Under the pieces are notes generated by a model. The model made no database searches, was not told where the DNA came from, and saw only the letters and a program-made list of their open reading frames with translations. This document shows, piece after piece, positions 1 to 13,500 of a DNA stretch of 64,000 bases. The stretch comes from Paratinospora sagittata. Its lineage: Eukaryota > Streptophyta > Magnoliopsida > Ranunculales > Menispermaceae. Made by a program: the position numbers and the translations under genes. The stretch is from positions 283,501 to 347,500 of the forward strand of contig CM069613.1 in NCBI GenBank assembly GCA_035771175.1. Direction: 5' to 3'. How positions within the stretch are numbered: position 1 is the first letter of the stretch; each line of letters starts with the position of its first letter.

Positions 1-60
1 TACATCACCCATTGAAACTATTTGCACAAGTCAAATATGAACAAGTAACCATTATAATAC

Positions 61-1177
61 CGGTGCAGGTACTAGGGATTCGTCCTGAATGCTCAACATC
101 TGCCCAAGTTTGAGTGCTGCACCGCGCATTCGACACAGTGCAAGAGCCAGCCGCTTTGCATTTTGTTCAGATAAGAAGGGCGACACAGCGGACTCTTGGT
201 CCTTTGACTTTGGTGCTCCATAAACAAGCCTTTTAGCAGACTCTTGGATTGTTCCCCATGCAAGCCCAGCCCCCAAACCAGCAAACCTTCCCACACAGTA
301 CATGCAGCAAGTCAAGAAATGACTCCTAATGCTTAAATAACTTAAATTCAGGAAAAATGAACATAGGAACAGGTCCTTAATTTGATGCTATAATTGACAT
401 TCAGTTTGAAACATGAAGCTTTTTTTAAGCCAATTTGATAGAAAGGGAGCTTATGACAAAAGAAAAAGTAAATTATTGCACATTATGTATACGTCCAGCA
501 ACATATAATGACATATGAAGAAGCACTACTCACCCAAGCGCTCTCGTAAAAGGCGTCGAAGGAACTCGCCTTTCGCGCGGCCTCCTCCTCTTCTCTAGCG
601 GAACCGCCACCGGTGAATTCTCAGATTTACGTAATTCAACCGTCGCAGTTTCCTTCGATTCCTGAAAATCACTGATCCTTGCGGTCTCAGCGCGCACCGA
701 AGTCTCCGAATCAGAAACTATCCTTCCGCTTTCATCTCCATCGTTAAAGGATGAACTTTCAGCTGTTTGAACCAAATCTGTGAATTCTCGCTCCCTAAAT
801 TGTTCAGAATTCGCGGTTCCACAACCTTCTCCACCATCTTTCGCAGTGAAAACAGATGAACTCTCAGCTCTTTGAGCAAATTCATTGTTTTTTTGCTTCT
901 CCGAAGGCTTAGAGTTTGGGATTTCGGAAGAATCTGTGAAATATACGATTGTTTCCTTGGATCTAGGTTGATGATGATTACTAAGCCGACGAATTTGGCC
1001 TTTAGTCAATCCAGTAAAATCTGTCGCGGTTACGAGAGCTTTCTTCAAAGAGGAAGAAATTAGGTTTTCGAAATCCCCATTTTTAAAGCTGTCGATAGCT
1101 TGAGAACGCTTCGCAAGCTCCTTGGCTACCAGAGACGCGCCATTGACGAGCCTGCTCACCTCCTGAAACGATACCAT
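61..1177 (-). CDS. COQ8: COQ8/ABC1-family atypical kinase, 5' part (partial)
   Basis: Two exons are visible on the minus strand: 1177-534 and 286-61; the gene continues off the left edge. Joining them gives the family-typical run [17 protein letters not shown], and exon 2 holds the invariant KxGQ motif ([12 protein letters not shown]) that marks ABC1/ADCK/COQ8 atypical kinases. By family knowledge the product is a mitochondrial inner-membrane, matrix-facing kinase-like ATPase that supports the coenzyme Q biosynthetic complex. Exon 1 codes for a poorly conserved, Ser/Glu-rich N-terminal region of about 215 residues. I chose the ATG at 1177 because the open frame upstream begins only with TTG. 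Donors are GTGAGT (after 534) and GTATTA (after 61); the acceptor AG is at 288-287. The gene is divergent from FEN1. Only the family is certain; the exact paralogue (COQ8 versus another ABC1K) is inferred from the [14 protein letters not shown] stretch. Confidence 0.88.
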
Positions 1178-1580
1178 GGAAGTAGCGCGTGCGCTCAGCA
1201 CCAAAAAGACGAATGCTTTACAGAGCTTACAAAGCTTTATTAATCGAAATCGTTCGTATTTCTCGGTAGCCCGTCAATGGCGGCCTAACCACGAGCCCTG
1301 CTTGCTTGCTAAAGGCACGACGAGCAGGGGAAGCAGGCAAAAAGACCATTTTGACCCCTTTTTTTGTTAAAATTTTGACTTTCTTCTGATTAGCACACTG
1401 ATTTCGTGGTTCATCAACTGCCACGTGGAGTATGTTAATTATATTCAAACTTCCCGGAGCAGAGGATCAGCAGCTTTCTTATATACTGGTATTAAAGGCG
1501 GGAAAACCAAGTAGACTAGAGCTTGTTTGTTTGTTTGTTCGTTCGTTCTCTGCTGCCAAGGTCGGATTTTGCAGCATCAA
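1178..1580. promoter_or_regulatory. Divergent promoter between COQ8 and FEN1
   Basis: The two start codons are 403 bp apart and face away from each other, so this interval must contain both promoters and both 5' leaders. A TATATA-like stretch lies near 1480, upstream of FEN1, and an E2F-type motif follows at 1497. No gene is seen here; short open frames lack support. Confidence 0.6.
1497..1505. promoter_or_regulatory. E2F-type site upstream of FEN1
   Basis: GGCGGGAAA, the reverse complement of TTTCCCGCC, lies 76 bp before the FEN1 start codon. It fits the E2F/DP consensus TTTSSCGC. S-phase replication genes in plants are commonly E2F targets, which suits FEN1. Binding is inferred, not shown. 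Confidence 0.55.
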
Positions 1581-4500
1581 ATGGGTATTAAGGTTTGCCA
1601 TTTTTATTTCTGATTTTATTGTTTTTGAATCTCAATTGATGATTTTGTTCCTTTGTTTATCGCGTAATCAGTTAAAAAGCTTGAACCTTTTGATCGAATT
1701 GCTGCTTCTAGGGTTTGACGAAGCTGCTGGCTGATAATGCACCCAAGTGTATGAAAGAGCAGAAGTTCGAGAGCTATTTTGGTCGTAAGATTGCCATTGA
1801 TGCCAGCATGAGCATTTACCAGTTCCTCGTCTGTTTCTTCATCCCTAATTTCTCTTCATGGTGGATGCCCTTCTCTTGTCAATTTCTGGAGCAAATTAAC
1901 TGAATTTTGTATGTTTGATTGCGCAGATAGTGGTGGGGAGGAGTGGGACTGAGATGCTTACGAACGAAGCTGGAGAAGTAACAAGGTTGATCTTTTTTTT
2001 TTTTTTTTTTAAATTGTGTTTTGAGTTTCTTACATCCTTAAATTACTAGTATTAGCTTCAATCTACTAGCTTTATTTCTGTTTATGGGGTGTAGCCACCT
2101 ACAAGGAATGTTTTCGCGAACTATAAGACTTTTGGAAGCTGGATTGAAGCCCCTGTGAGTTTGATTTCATTCTCTTTCTTTCTTCATGAAACTATTGATG
2201 ATAAAGAGTGTTTGTTGACACAAATGTTATTTACATATTATAGGTATGTCTTTGATGGAAAACCGCCAGATTTGAAGAAGCAGGAGTTGGCAAAGCGGTT
2301 TGTTTTCTTCTTTGCTTTTTCGTTTATGAAAGATTATTGGTAATGGGTTCTATCTATCGTTGACATTGGCTTCATTGTTCAGGTTCTCAAAAAGGACAGA
2401 TGCAACTGAAGATCTGGCTGAAGCAATTGAGGTTGAATCTTCTTCTTCTTCTTTTTTTTCAGAGTACTTGCCGACAGCGCATTGCTTCACATTCTCCTTT
2501 TTTTCCAATTAATTTCCCATTGAATTTGTTGCAGTGCAGACTGGAGATAAGGAAGACATTGAGAAGTTCAGTAAACGGACAGTGAAGGTGAGCTTTTAAA
2601 TAAAAAGAAGATCCCAATGATTTCATTGTTTGAGAATGTCATTTTGATATCTTGTTTTTGTGCATTCATCTATGGTATTGCTGTTTGTTTTCTGCAGGTG
2701 ACAAAGCAACACAATGAAGACTGCAAGAAGCTTCTTCGACTTATGGGTGTGCCTGTGATTGAGGTATACGTTTGTTCATTATATTTGGTTTTTTTTTTCT
2801 TTTTTTCCTTTTGTGACAATCATCTTATGTTTCCTCGAGAGGCATTCTCCTCACTTCATGATTATTTTTAACGTTCTTTTCTTGGATTTCTAGGCTCCAT
2901 CTGAAGCAGAAGCAGACTGCGCTGCACTTTGCAAAAGTGGGAAGGCATGCATCTCATGTTTCTTATAAATTTTTTTAGAATATGATTCTGTAAATTTTGT
3001 ATATTTTAGTTTATTTTTACTGTATTTAGGTTTATGCTGTGGCTTCTGAAGACATGGATTCACTTACTTTTGGGGCGCCTAGATTCCTCCGCCATTTAAT
3101 GGATCCAAGCTCAAGAAAAGTCCCAGTGATGGAATTTGAAATTGCAAAGGTGGAGACAACCGCATATAAACTAATTATTGGTGCTTAAATTTTAATTTGC
3201 TGTCATGAATACTGCTTTTGTTTCAGATTCTGGAGGAGCTAAATCTTACTATGGACCAATTTATTGACTTGTGCATTCTTTCTGGCTGTGACTACTGTGA
3301 TAGCATTCGTGGTGAGTATTGAGTCCTTTGCCTTTTATTGGGATGTATTGAATTACATCTAAAATAAGTATTCTTAATGATATTCCTTTCTCCTTGAGAA
3401 TAAAAGAAGGGATAACAAATATTTGAAAATAAAGACAAATCTATGCTCGTGTCACCATGCATCATGATATTATTCTTTCTTCTTCTTCTTCTTCTTCTTC
3501 TTCTTCTTCTTCTTCTTCTTCTTCTTCTTTTTTTTGTTTTTTTGTTTTTTTGTTTTTTGGCGTTGATCTAGATTAGAACTTGTGACTAATTGTTGCTTGG
3601 TGTATTTGTGTTTAAATATGTGGAGAGAGAAAAAATAAGTTTCCAGGTGTTTGTTTCACAACTCCATAGTAAATGAGAGTCCCAATTTTAATTTATGAAT
3701 ATTTTGATTTAGGGAAAGCAATGTAAATTCCTAACATGAATGGCAATGCTTTTAAATCTTATGGTGAATTCTAGAAAAATAGTAGATTCTCATGATTTAT
3801 AAGCCCAGTCTATAATTTTCATGGTTCTTAGATAAAGCTAAATATCGTGTTTGATACATTTTATATTTCAAATATTATGTCTCAATTCCAAATTTTAGTA
3901 AGTACTTTACATTTGCTATCCTAATAATGAGAATGTCAAGTTAATTAGTACTTTTAGACATGAATTGTGGGCATTTAATTTGTAAAAATAAAAATAAAAA
4001 ATTGAGGGTGGGTTCTTCAAGAAGATCATACTTTACAGTTTATCCCATATATTCAAAAATCATAAGCCTAGTGAAATGTCATGTAGGAGATGAGAGACAT
4101 TGATTTATCTATTCTTGCTACTTATTTCAAAAAATAATTTGATTATGTTACGAATTTTAGATGCACTGGACATTTGTAAGGACAATCTCCTTGGAGCAAA
4201 AAAATAATATTTTTTACTGAATATTAACTCATTTTGGAACTTTAACCTGTGCCAATGATTAGTCAAAATTATAGATTAAATTCTCTGAGTCTACAAATGC
4301 ATATATGCATTATGCGCAATATTTTTTTTTTTTAAACTAGAAACGTAGAGATATTATATTAGTATAAAAAAGTAAAAGCACCGGGATGAGATATCCACAA
4401 CGCATTATAGAGATTCCAAAATAGAAGACCAATTCAAAAGCCACTCCCCAAAACCATAATCCATGGACTGTTTGCCACTACTCACCCATGAAGCAAAAAG

Positions 4501-7500
4501 GGTGAGGCTTTTCTCCCACACCTGATGAGAAGAACAATAGACACCCCTGAAAAGTCTATTGTTTCTCTCTGACCAAACAGACCAAAGAACAACAAAAAAT
4601 ACACAAACCCAAAGCTTTTTACAGACACTCTTAACAAAAACAGGGGTAACAAAAAAAATAGTGGCATCAGGACTGCTGATACTGCTGCTCCTTCCCGACC
4701 ATTTATTCCACATTGTCTTCACAAAACTGCATTCCTTGAATAAGTGGTCAATAGATTCCTCAGAGTTCCTACATAGAACACACCAAGAGGGAGAAAGGGA
4801 AAAATTAGGGTATCTTTTCTGCATAACATCAGCCAAGTTGAGACAGTTAAGAGCAATTAGCCAACCAAGGGTTTTGACTTTAAGAGGGATCTTGGCTATC
4901 CAAATGAAAGCTGAGTGGGAGAAAATGGGAAGCGAATTATCTGAAGAGATAGCATGTAAAAAAGATTTAGAGGAAAAGATGCCCGTAGAATCACCAGACC
5001 AGCGAAGGCAATCAACAAAATCACTGAAAGAGATGGAGGACAGGCAATCACGAAGGAAAGGAATTTCCTCCAAGGCGTGATCAAACAAGTTTCTTCTGAA
5101 ATGGAAATTCAAGTTTTGAGAAGCTCAATTAGAAGCAAGCGGGGGAATAATAAATGAAGAGATGGGAGCGTTATGAAGATCTGATAGGCCAAAGAGAGTG
5201 GGAAACAGTTACTTGAAGGGGGCGGGGCCGCACCAGGAATCTTCCCAAAAAAGTACCTGATGTCCATTACCAATATCCCATCGAACCATAGGGGAGAAAA
5301 TAGGATAAATAGAGAAGATGAACTTCCAAGGGGAGCGGTAGGTGACCCAAGGACAAATGTTGGAATCCCTTTGATTAGTAAGGAGCCCATGACGACTGCG
5401 AATGATACGAGCCCAAAAAGAGTCCTTTTCCTTGTGGAAATGCCATAACCATTTCCCAGCAAGAGACTGATTCCTCAACATAAGATCACCAATCCCCAAT
5501 TCGTCGTGATGCAAATCAAGCTTGACTTTACTCCATGTAACCAAGTTGCAACCGTGCTCCGAATCTTCATTTTTCCACAAAAAAGCTCTCATGTTTTTCT
5601 CAAGAAAAGTAGCAACCCTCCTAGGCATGTGGAACAAAGACATGAAATATGTTGGAATCGCTTCGAGCACAGACTTGAGAAGAACGATCCTTCCCCCCTG
5701 AGACAAATAGCTCTTATTCCAACCATCTATTCTTTTGGAAACCATATGCAGCACTGGGTCCCAAAAGGCCATACTGAGAGGGTTACCACCCAAAGGCATG
5801 CCAAGGTATTGCATAGGCCAAGAGCCAGTTGCAACACCAATCTGTGAAGCAAGAGACAAAACTTCCACCTCTGGAATATTGATGCCAACTAGTTGGCATT
5901 TGGACAAATTGGTATGAAGGCCGAAAACGAAACAGAAACATTTGATGATGTGCATAGCAGAAACCAGACTAAATCCATCATTGTTGATGAAAAAGAGGCA
6001 GTCTTCAGCGTACTGCAGATGAGAGACATGGAACCCTTGCAAAATTCCTTTATCTCTTGCCTTGGTAACAAGGCTATCCAGAACATCTGTCACAGTCGTG
6101 TAAAGGAAAGAGGACAATGGGTCCCCTTGTCGAAATTCTCTGGAACCAAAAATCTTCCCCCTCGGACGACCATTGACAAAGATGGAAAAAGTGACAGAAA
6201 ACTGACACCTCCAAATCCATTTTCGCCATCTGTCGCCAAACCCTTTTTTCTCGAGCACATAATCTAGGAAACTCCACCTAACTGAGTCGTACACCTTTGC
6301 GAAGTCCACTTTCAAAACCAAACCTTGACGATTAGCCATACTCCAATCATCAATAGATTCATTGGCAATAAGGACTGCATCTGTGATCTGCCAATCCTTC
6401 ACAAAAGCCATTTGAGTGGGAGCCACCGTAAGGTGAATGACCTGGCGAAGACGGTTGGCCAAAGTCTTGGCAATGATCTTATACAAGCTAGTTATAAGAC
6501 TAATCGGACGGAAGTCTCCAACCTTAATGGAATTAGCCTTCTTAGGAATCAGAGAAATGTATGTCTCGTTAGTGCAACTATTAACCACACCATCATGGAA
6601 GAATTCTTCAAATACTATGAAGATGTCATCCTTAACAATATCCCAATGCCTTTGGAAGAACAACATCGTGAACCCATCTGGGCCCGGTGCCTTCTCACCC
6701 TCACAACTGAACACGGCTGCTCTGATTTCCTCCATCTCAAACGAACATTCAATCTAATCTTTTTGAGACTGATTGATACTTGACCAATTGATCCCCTCAA
6801 GTCCCCAATTGCCCGTGTTGGGTTCAGAGAAGGATGAGGTGAAATGGCTTATAATCGAATGGCAAATGTCCTGTATGTTTTCCATGATAGAACCGTCCAC
6901 ATTTTCCAACTTAGTGATCATATTTTTGGCCTTCCGAATGCTCGAAAGGCGATGAAAGAACTTTGAGTTGACATCCCCCTCCTTGGCCCTCTTTAGTCAC
7001 GCTTTTTGACCTAAGACACAGTCAGTGCGACGATCGAGAACATGTATGTCATTGATTACCTTAATTCTCCGACGACGAGGGTCGTTAGGATTGGGTGTAC
7101 TGCTCAATTGGGAATCAATCTGCTGGAGTTCCGAGAGAAGGTGAACCCTCGTAATAATGTCATTAGCAGCGAAGTTTCTACTCCATTCCTTAAGCTTGAC
7201 CTTAAGGTTTCTCAACTTAGACATGAATCGAAAACCGGCCCATCCTGGAGAAATATGGATGAGCCACCATTCCGTAATTAGCCTTTTTAGATCAGGGTAA
7301 GACAGCCACACGTGCTCGAAACGAAAGGGGGCAGGTCCTCAATGACCTATGGAGGTGTTTAGAGAAACAAGCCAATGATCAGAAACAAGTCGGACCTCAA
7401 CCTCTTGTCTAGAGACAGGAAATATGTCTAATCGGGACATAGCCGAAGGATGCCTATTATTCGACCAGGTGAATGGCAAATTCAGCAGCTCTAGTTCACG

Positions 7501-10500
7501 AAGCTCCAACTCAGCAATGAGGTCATCGAAATTCTTCATGGAAGTCGAAACAGAAGAACAATTCAATTTCTCCGATGGGAAACAAACGACATTGAAATCA
7601 CCACCCACACACCAGTTACCCGACAGTAGGGAGGACAGCCCAACCAACTCGTCTCAGAACGCTTGACTGTCGCCGGAAGAGCACGACCATACACAACAGT
7701 GAACCACCACTCAGGCATCTCTGCGCAAGCAATTTTGATTGAGATGGAGAAAGAAGCAGAGAACGTTTCAACCACATTTATCGTTCAGACATCCCAAATC
7801 AATAGAACTCCACCCAACGAACCAACAGAAGGGGGCAGAACCTAGTTGAGAAATTTTAAGCACCAAATCGACCGAATCAACTGAAAAGAAACGTCTGAAC
7901 GTTTGAACTCCTGTAAGGCAACGATATCAGGATTGATCGCGCATATGGTCTTCTTAATACTTCGCATTTTCTCCCCGGAGCCACAATCGCGGATATTCCA
8001 ACTTAAAATCTTCATTGGAAACAACTAAACACTCGAACCTGAAGCCAAACCTCAAGCCTCCACCACTGAGTTGGCTTTTTTGTTCACCGACTTAACATCC
8101 ATCGTCTTGAGAAAAGAAGCAACATTGACGCTCTCGTCACCCATTTCCTTAGTTGCCACATCCACACTCTCCAGTGGCACAACAAAATCCTTGTCAAAGC
8201 CCTGCTCGTCAACAGGACAGGATCGTGCAACCAATGGGGGGGCAGAGGGAACAGTGGGAGCATTACCGGAAGGAGAGGAGGGGAACGAGGGAGAGGAGAG
8301 TGGTTGAATAGAAGTGGAGGGGGGAATAGGGTCTAGAGAATCATGAGGGGAAATCATAAGAACAGAATGTACCTTTTTGTGAGCCTGTTTATCCTCGGCT
8401 TGAGTACCACTTGGTTTAACTCTCCTAGAAGAAATAGGCCCACAGGCCTTGGCCAACACATAGGCAGCATAGTCAGAATCGGCCTCCTCACTTGGGCTAG
8501 AGAAATCATCTTTGGAAGGAGATCCTGTCTCGCAGCCAACCATCTGCCATCGGTGGTGGACTGTTGTAGGAGAAGCCCTACCCTTGCGCCTTGAATAAAC
8601 ATGAATTCTATCATCGACATTGTTTGTGGGCCTAGAAAAGCGAACATGCTTAGGTGGGGTCGAACTAAACATTCCATCAGGCTGCGCTTGATCTATACGA
8701 GTTGAGTCTTCAGCCGCAGTGAACTTATCAAGAGATGGTTGTTCCAGCCCATCTATACCAGGCCCATAAGCAAGCCCAACAGAAACCATCTCCGAAAAAG
8801 GACAAAGCGAAGAATCCTTACGGCCGCCACGTGGTGAAGAAAGAGAAGGATTGACAGAAGACGTTGTTCACCGTACACCACTACGCCGCCTGCGCTCAGG
8901 GGCGTGACTGACGACTGGCATGCCAGTCATGTCATGGACTGTCGTACGCACATAGCCAGGGCATCATCGCCGGCGCCGGGGACGAGCTCTGTCGCCGACG
9001 GGGTGAGCATCGTTAGAAAACGCAGCAGAAGAAACTCTCTGAGATCCACCGTCTTCCTCAGCGATGTCTATGTCCGACGGAATCCACTGCTTGCTGAGGT
9101 CGAAAAGCCGAAGATCCATCCACCGACCTCCGTTGATTATATTGATGACCACGAACCAGACGAAAGACCACGAACTTTCATTATTTCCAAAGAACGTCCC
9201 TGGATAGTAGAGGGTGCCATATCAAGCATACCACCACATTTCTCGACAATTTTGGCGAAAATCTCCATTTTCCATTTATCCGGCAGAATTCCTTCAACAA
9301 CAATCCAACCTCTCCTACATGCAATCATCATATCCCGCCACTGAAGATCGTTGGACCACCGCTGAAAAACCACCTCACTAGACAGGGACGGCAGCTTGCC
9401 GTTAGTCAGAGACCTCGCCTCATCCGTGTTGAGACACCGGAGAAGAGTCGTGCTGCGTCAAAAAAGGCCAAACACACAGAATGGCCCAGCAGAGATTGGA
9501 GCTCGCTCTCAATAGAGGACCAAGATAACTCGTCGGTGAGGCGAGTAACAAGAACCTCTGAAGAAGCTAGAGGTTGGTTATCCTTCTCAGGGCCATCGGA
9601 GTAGACTTTCGAAGACATCTTTTGACCCTCGTCAACTGGAAGAGGAGAACTGGGACGTTCCACACCTAAAGCGTGACCAGGAGCTGAGGATGATGGACCG
9701 TCACCCTTAACATTCAGAGAAGGACCCTCCAATTGATCATCCTGGGAGGAGCCACCTGAGCTTTTGCCAGAAGAAGAGTCACCATTCAGGATGGCCCTTA
9801 AACTTTCAGCCATGTTCCTCCAACCCGTCGCTTCTTCTTCGTCGGGAAGGTATGTCAATCGATACGTACCATTGGCGACTGTCGTGAAACGTAGGAAACT
9901 TCCGCAACTGTTCGAATAAGATTCAACCGTGAGAATGTTGTTGTTGCCTCGCCGAACAACCTTAAAGGACCCGTCTCTTGGAGCTTGCCTAGTTTCATTA
10001 ACCTTCTCCATCAACCACTTCGCTGCAAGAAGATTCAAACAAATAGAGAAAACCCTAGACTTTGTAGTTTCTTCAATAATGATTTTCGATCCTTCTCTGG
10101 ACAGACATAGATGAAACCACTTGAATCTTGTGCGAAAAGCTTGCACCGCCCACCTTCCTTCAAGAGAAGTATCAGACAAAGACGACTGATACGTCCTCCG
10201 AAAGATACTCTTCTTACCTTTCCAGGGAAACGGCGAAACAGGAACGTCAGAGCGAGGAGCCCTAGATTGTCTAGAGGAAAAATGTCGTTTCCTCTCGACC
10301 ACAACCCATTCATCTCCCTTACGTCCCATCAATGTCTTGCCGTCATAATTCTTTCGTCCCTTCATGATAGGCGCGGCAAAACTAGGAAGTTCAAATTTCT
10401 TTAGATCTCCGAAAGTGTCAGTGTTCTCATGAATCAGTAAGCCGCTCTCTCCTTCATTTCTTGACCTTTGGGACCAATGTCGGTATGTAGCGACTAAGGA

Positions 10501-13500
10501 AAACATGATATTGAAAAATCCACCATTATGTGCAATTTTTTAATGCATGTTGATCTTACAATTAAATGATTCAAATCGAATTTGGTTTACCAAGCTCCCA
10601 AATGACTTGATTTGGATTCAATTCAAGATTTTGACAAGACGACAATACTTACATGAATTAACTTGTATTGTTGTCAACTACTTGCTACATATTTAACTTA
10701 GCAACTTCTGTGAAATTATTCATTCAATTGTTGTTCCCTGTTCTTAATCTCTAGTAGTGATGTTATCCCTTGTTAACCTGTAAGGCAATGACTGTAAATT
10801 TAAATGACTTCATGATCGTTTGACAAGTCAAGATTTTGATTCACTTGCATTGATGAATGGTCTTTTTCTATGGGAATCTTCCCTCTTATTGTTAATACTG
10901 TAAAGTTTCTGATTGAATTCAACACCAAGTTAAAGTCATATATTTGTCCATTGGAATCTTTTCTCTCATAGTTACCATTAAATTACAGATCCTTGTTCTT
11001 CACAGTTCACACTATTTTTTTTTCTGCCTTATACATACAACTCAACTCAGCTAAGCCTTTTTCCAACTACATGGGGGTCATCTACATGAATCTGCCTTGT
11101 ACATACTCTTGACAAATTGCCCTATTAACTTTTGTTTTTGATGTGTTTCAAATCCATCTTTTCTATATTTATTAGTTTTGATGCTATTAATCACTCAGGT
11201 ATCGGGGGACAAACTGCCTTGAAGCTCATTCGACAACATGGTTCTATAGAGAACATACTGGAGAATATAAACAAAGAAAGGTTCTTCTTATGATTTTAGT
11301 TGGGACTTTATTTTCTGGAACTTGTGTTTGTGTTTCCTTGAGTCATTTTTTGATATGCATGAGCTGATTCTTTTATTGAACTTTATCAACCCAAGGACAT
11401 TAACAAACGCCTGCAAGCATTACCCTAATTATTTGAGATTGGCTACATAAGTTTTGTTTTATCATTTAAGATCTTTCCTATTATATAGAGGGCTTGAGGG
11501 CACTCATCTCTTTACTATCTAAATTATTTGACTTTCCGAAATTTTTGGCCAGAAATGGTCCTTTGGAGCTTTTGGGTGAGGGTGTAAGTGATGATGTTGT
11601 TGGAAAGATAATTATATTTATTATCATCCCAAACTTAGTGAAAGAGTTGTTGTTGTTGACTCTAGTCAATGGTAATGGTATGCGAATTTCAGACTTCTCC
11701 CTATGGGTGTGGTATCATTGGCTGTTTTTGAAGGTTTGTTCAAATAGTTGAGTTACTGGTAAATGTTTCAGCTCCAGTCTGCTAGAATTTCTTCTCTTTA
11801 CTGATCTAGTGAAATCTAAGTTGATGACCAAGTGTGTGAAATGTGTGTGATTATCTTCTGAATAATATAGTTTTCTTCAACTATTCTTTTGTTAAATCAT
11901 CCTACATGGAACTTAAATGGACTTGATATAAGATTTCTCGCCCCCATCACGTTATAAGCTTTAGAATACCAATCATCACCAACAGATTGTGGTGCAAGTG
12001 TTGTTTATTGTCGCACAAATGTTTAAGATCATTCTTCTGAGCATGAGCTGCCAAGCAGGTTTATAATTTTTTTACTGTCATTTCTACTACAACTTCACAA
12101 TCTCCTATTTAGGTTCAATTGTGATCTTTTTTCCTGATAAATGAAATTGTGCCTCTATAGGTACCAAATACCTGAAAATTGGCCATATCAAGAAGCAAGG
12201 CATCTGTTTAAAGAACCTGTAGTCTCTGCTGATGACGAGCAACAAGAGATTAAGTGGACAGCTCCAGATGAAGAGGTTGATTTGCTGTGTCTAAGTTTAT
12301 ATATATTATATATAATATATAAGTTTTTGTAATGCAAACTTCTTTTTTTTTCCTTTTTCATCCTTCAGGGGTTAGTAGCATTTCTTGTTAATGAAAATGG
12401 ATTCAACAATGACCGAGTAACAAAGGCATGCCCTCCATTCATCGTTTCTAACTTGCTTATGTTTGTCACTTATACTAAATAAAGTATATGAATTAATATC
12501 TCTGCTTTGTTTAGGCTATAGAGAAGATCAAGGCAGCCAAGAATAAATCATCTCAAGGCCGGTAAGTATTCTTAAACAAATGAAAATGTGAGGAAAAGAA
12601 ATTGTAGGACTATGATGTCATATTAAATATTTGCAGATTGGAGTCTTTCTTTAAGCCAGTGGTCAGTGCAACAGTTCCCCTTAAACGGAAGGTATGATTT
12701 CCCACAAAGCATTCAGAGGAGTGCTATACTTCTTTGTTCTTTTTCCTCCACATCTCTCCATTTGTCATCAAGATTTATTTGTTCTACTAGGACCTTGGTG
12801 TTAAAACCCACTTTTTTCATACTTTTTTCCTCGTGAAGATTAAAAAAGTTCCAACTACATTCTTAATTAAGCGCAGTTAATGTATACTAGTATTTTGTTT
12901 CTTCCACCCCATATTGTTGATGCTAAAAGCAGTATGCTTTCAAATGCTTGTCTTTGTGTATTTTGGTGAACAATGTTGGTTAATTACAAGCTTGGAATGG
13001 CATTTTTCTATCTTGCATCTAACCATATTTCATTATCATAACAACAACGATGATATGGTTTATTTCATACCCTCTTGGTTTACCTAGGAATCCTTTTGCT
13101 TCAAACATTTTGCGAGGATTAGCATACTGAATTTCATTATTTTATCACCTCAATAGAGGATTCTATAGAAACAATTTGGAGAAATAAGTTTCATGATATC
13201 TTTACTGCTGATTATCAAGAGTTTGAATTGACAAACATTGATAATTTCTTAACCTCAATGAATCAATTTGGTGAAAAACCACCACCCAATTTGAAAGACT
13301 TTTTCTTTATTATCAGAACAAAGAAAAAATTTTGATTCAGAATATAAAACGAAATATTTCTTTGTTGCAATTACAACGGATTTAAAAGATCAAACAACTA
13401 GAAAAAAATCCATTGGACTACAAGAAATCAGTAAAAAGGTTCCTCAATGGGCATACAAATTGACCGACGACTTGAAAGAACAAGAGTGAGAAACAGAAGA

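Larger units (their letters stand above)
4321..10523 (-). mobile_element. L1-type LINE retrotransposon, near full length, decayed
   Basis: A non-LTR element of about 6.2 kb lies antisense to FEN1 in intron 11. Its 5' end is at 10523 and its poly-A tail reads as poly-T at 4322-4333. A 13-bp target-site duplication flanks it (4308-4320, 10524-10536). It has a gag-like ORF1 region (10506-8052) and an ORF2 region (8024-4405) with endonuclease, reverse transcriptase and a C-terminal Cys-rich zf-RVT domain, in that order. Several frameshifts and a changed catalytic motif show it is dead. Antisense placement avoids exposing its poly-A signal to FEN1 transcription. Confidence 0.88.

Noticed and set aside
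1178..1204. Earlier start for COQ8 at 1204
   Set aside because: That codon is TTG; the first ATG in frame is at 1177.
5893..6783. Plus-strand open frames within the FEN1 intron LINE
   Set aside because: They are antisense shadows of the LINE reverse transcriptase.
9929..10404. Plus-strand open frames opposite LINE ORF1
   Set aside because: Shadows of the minus-strand ORF1 region.
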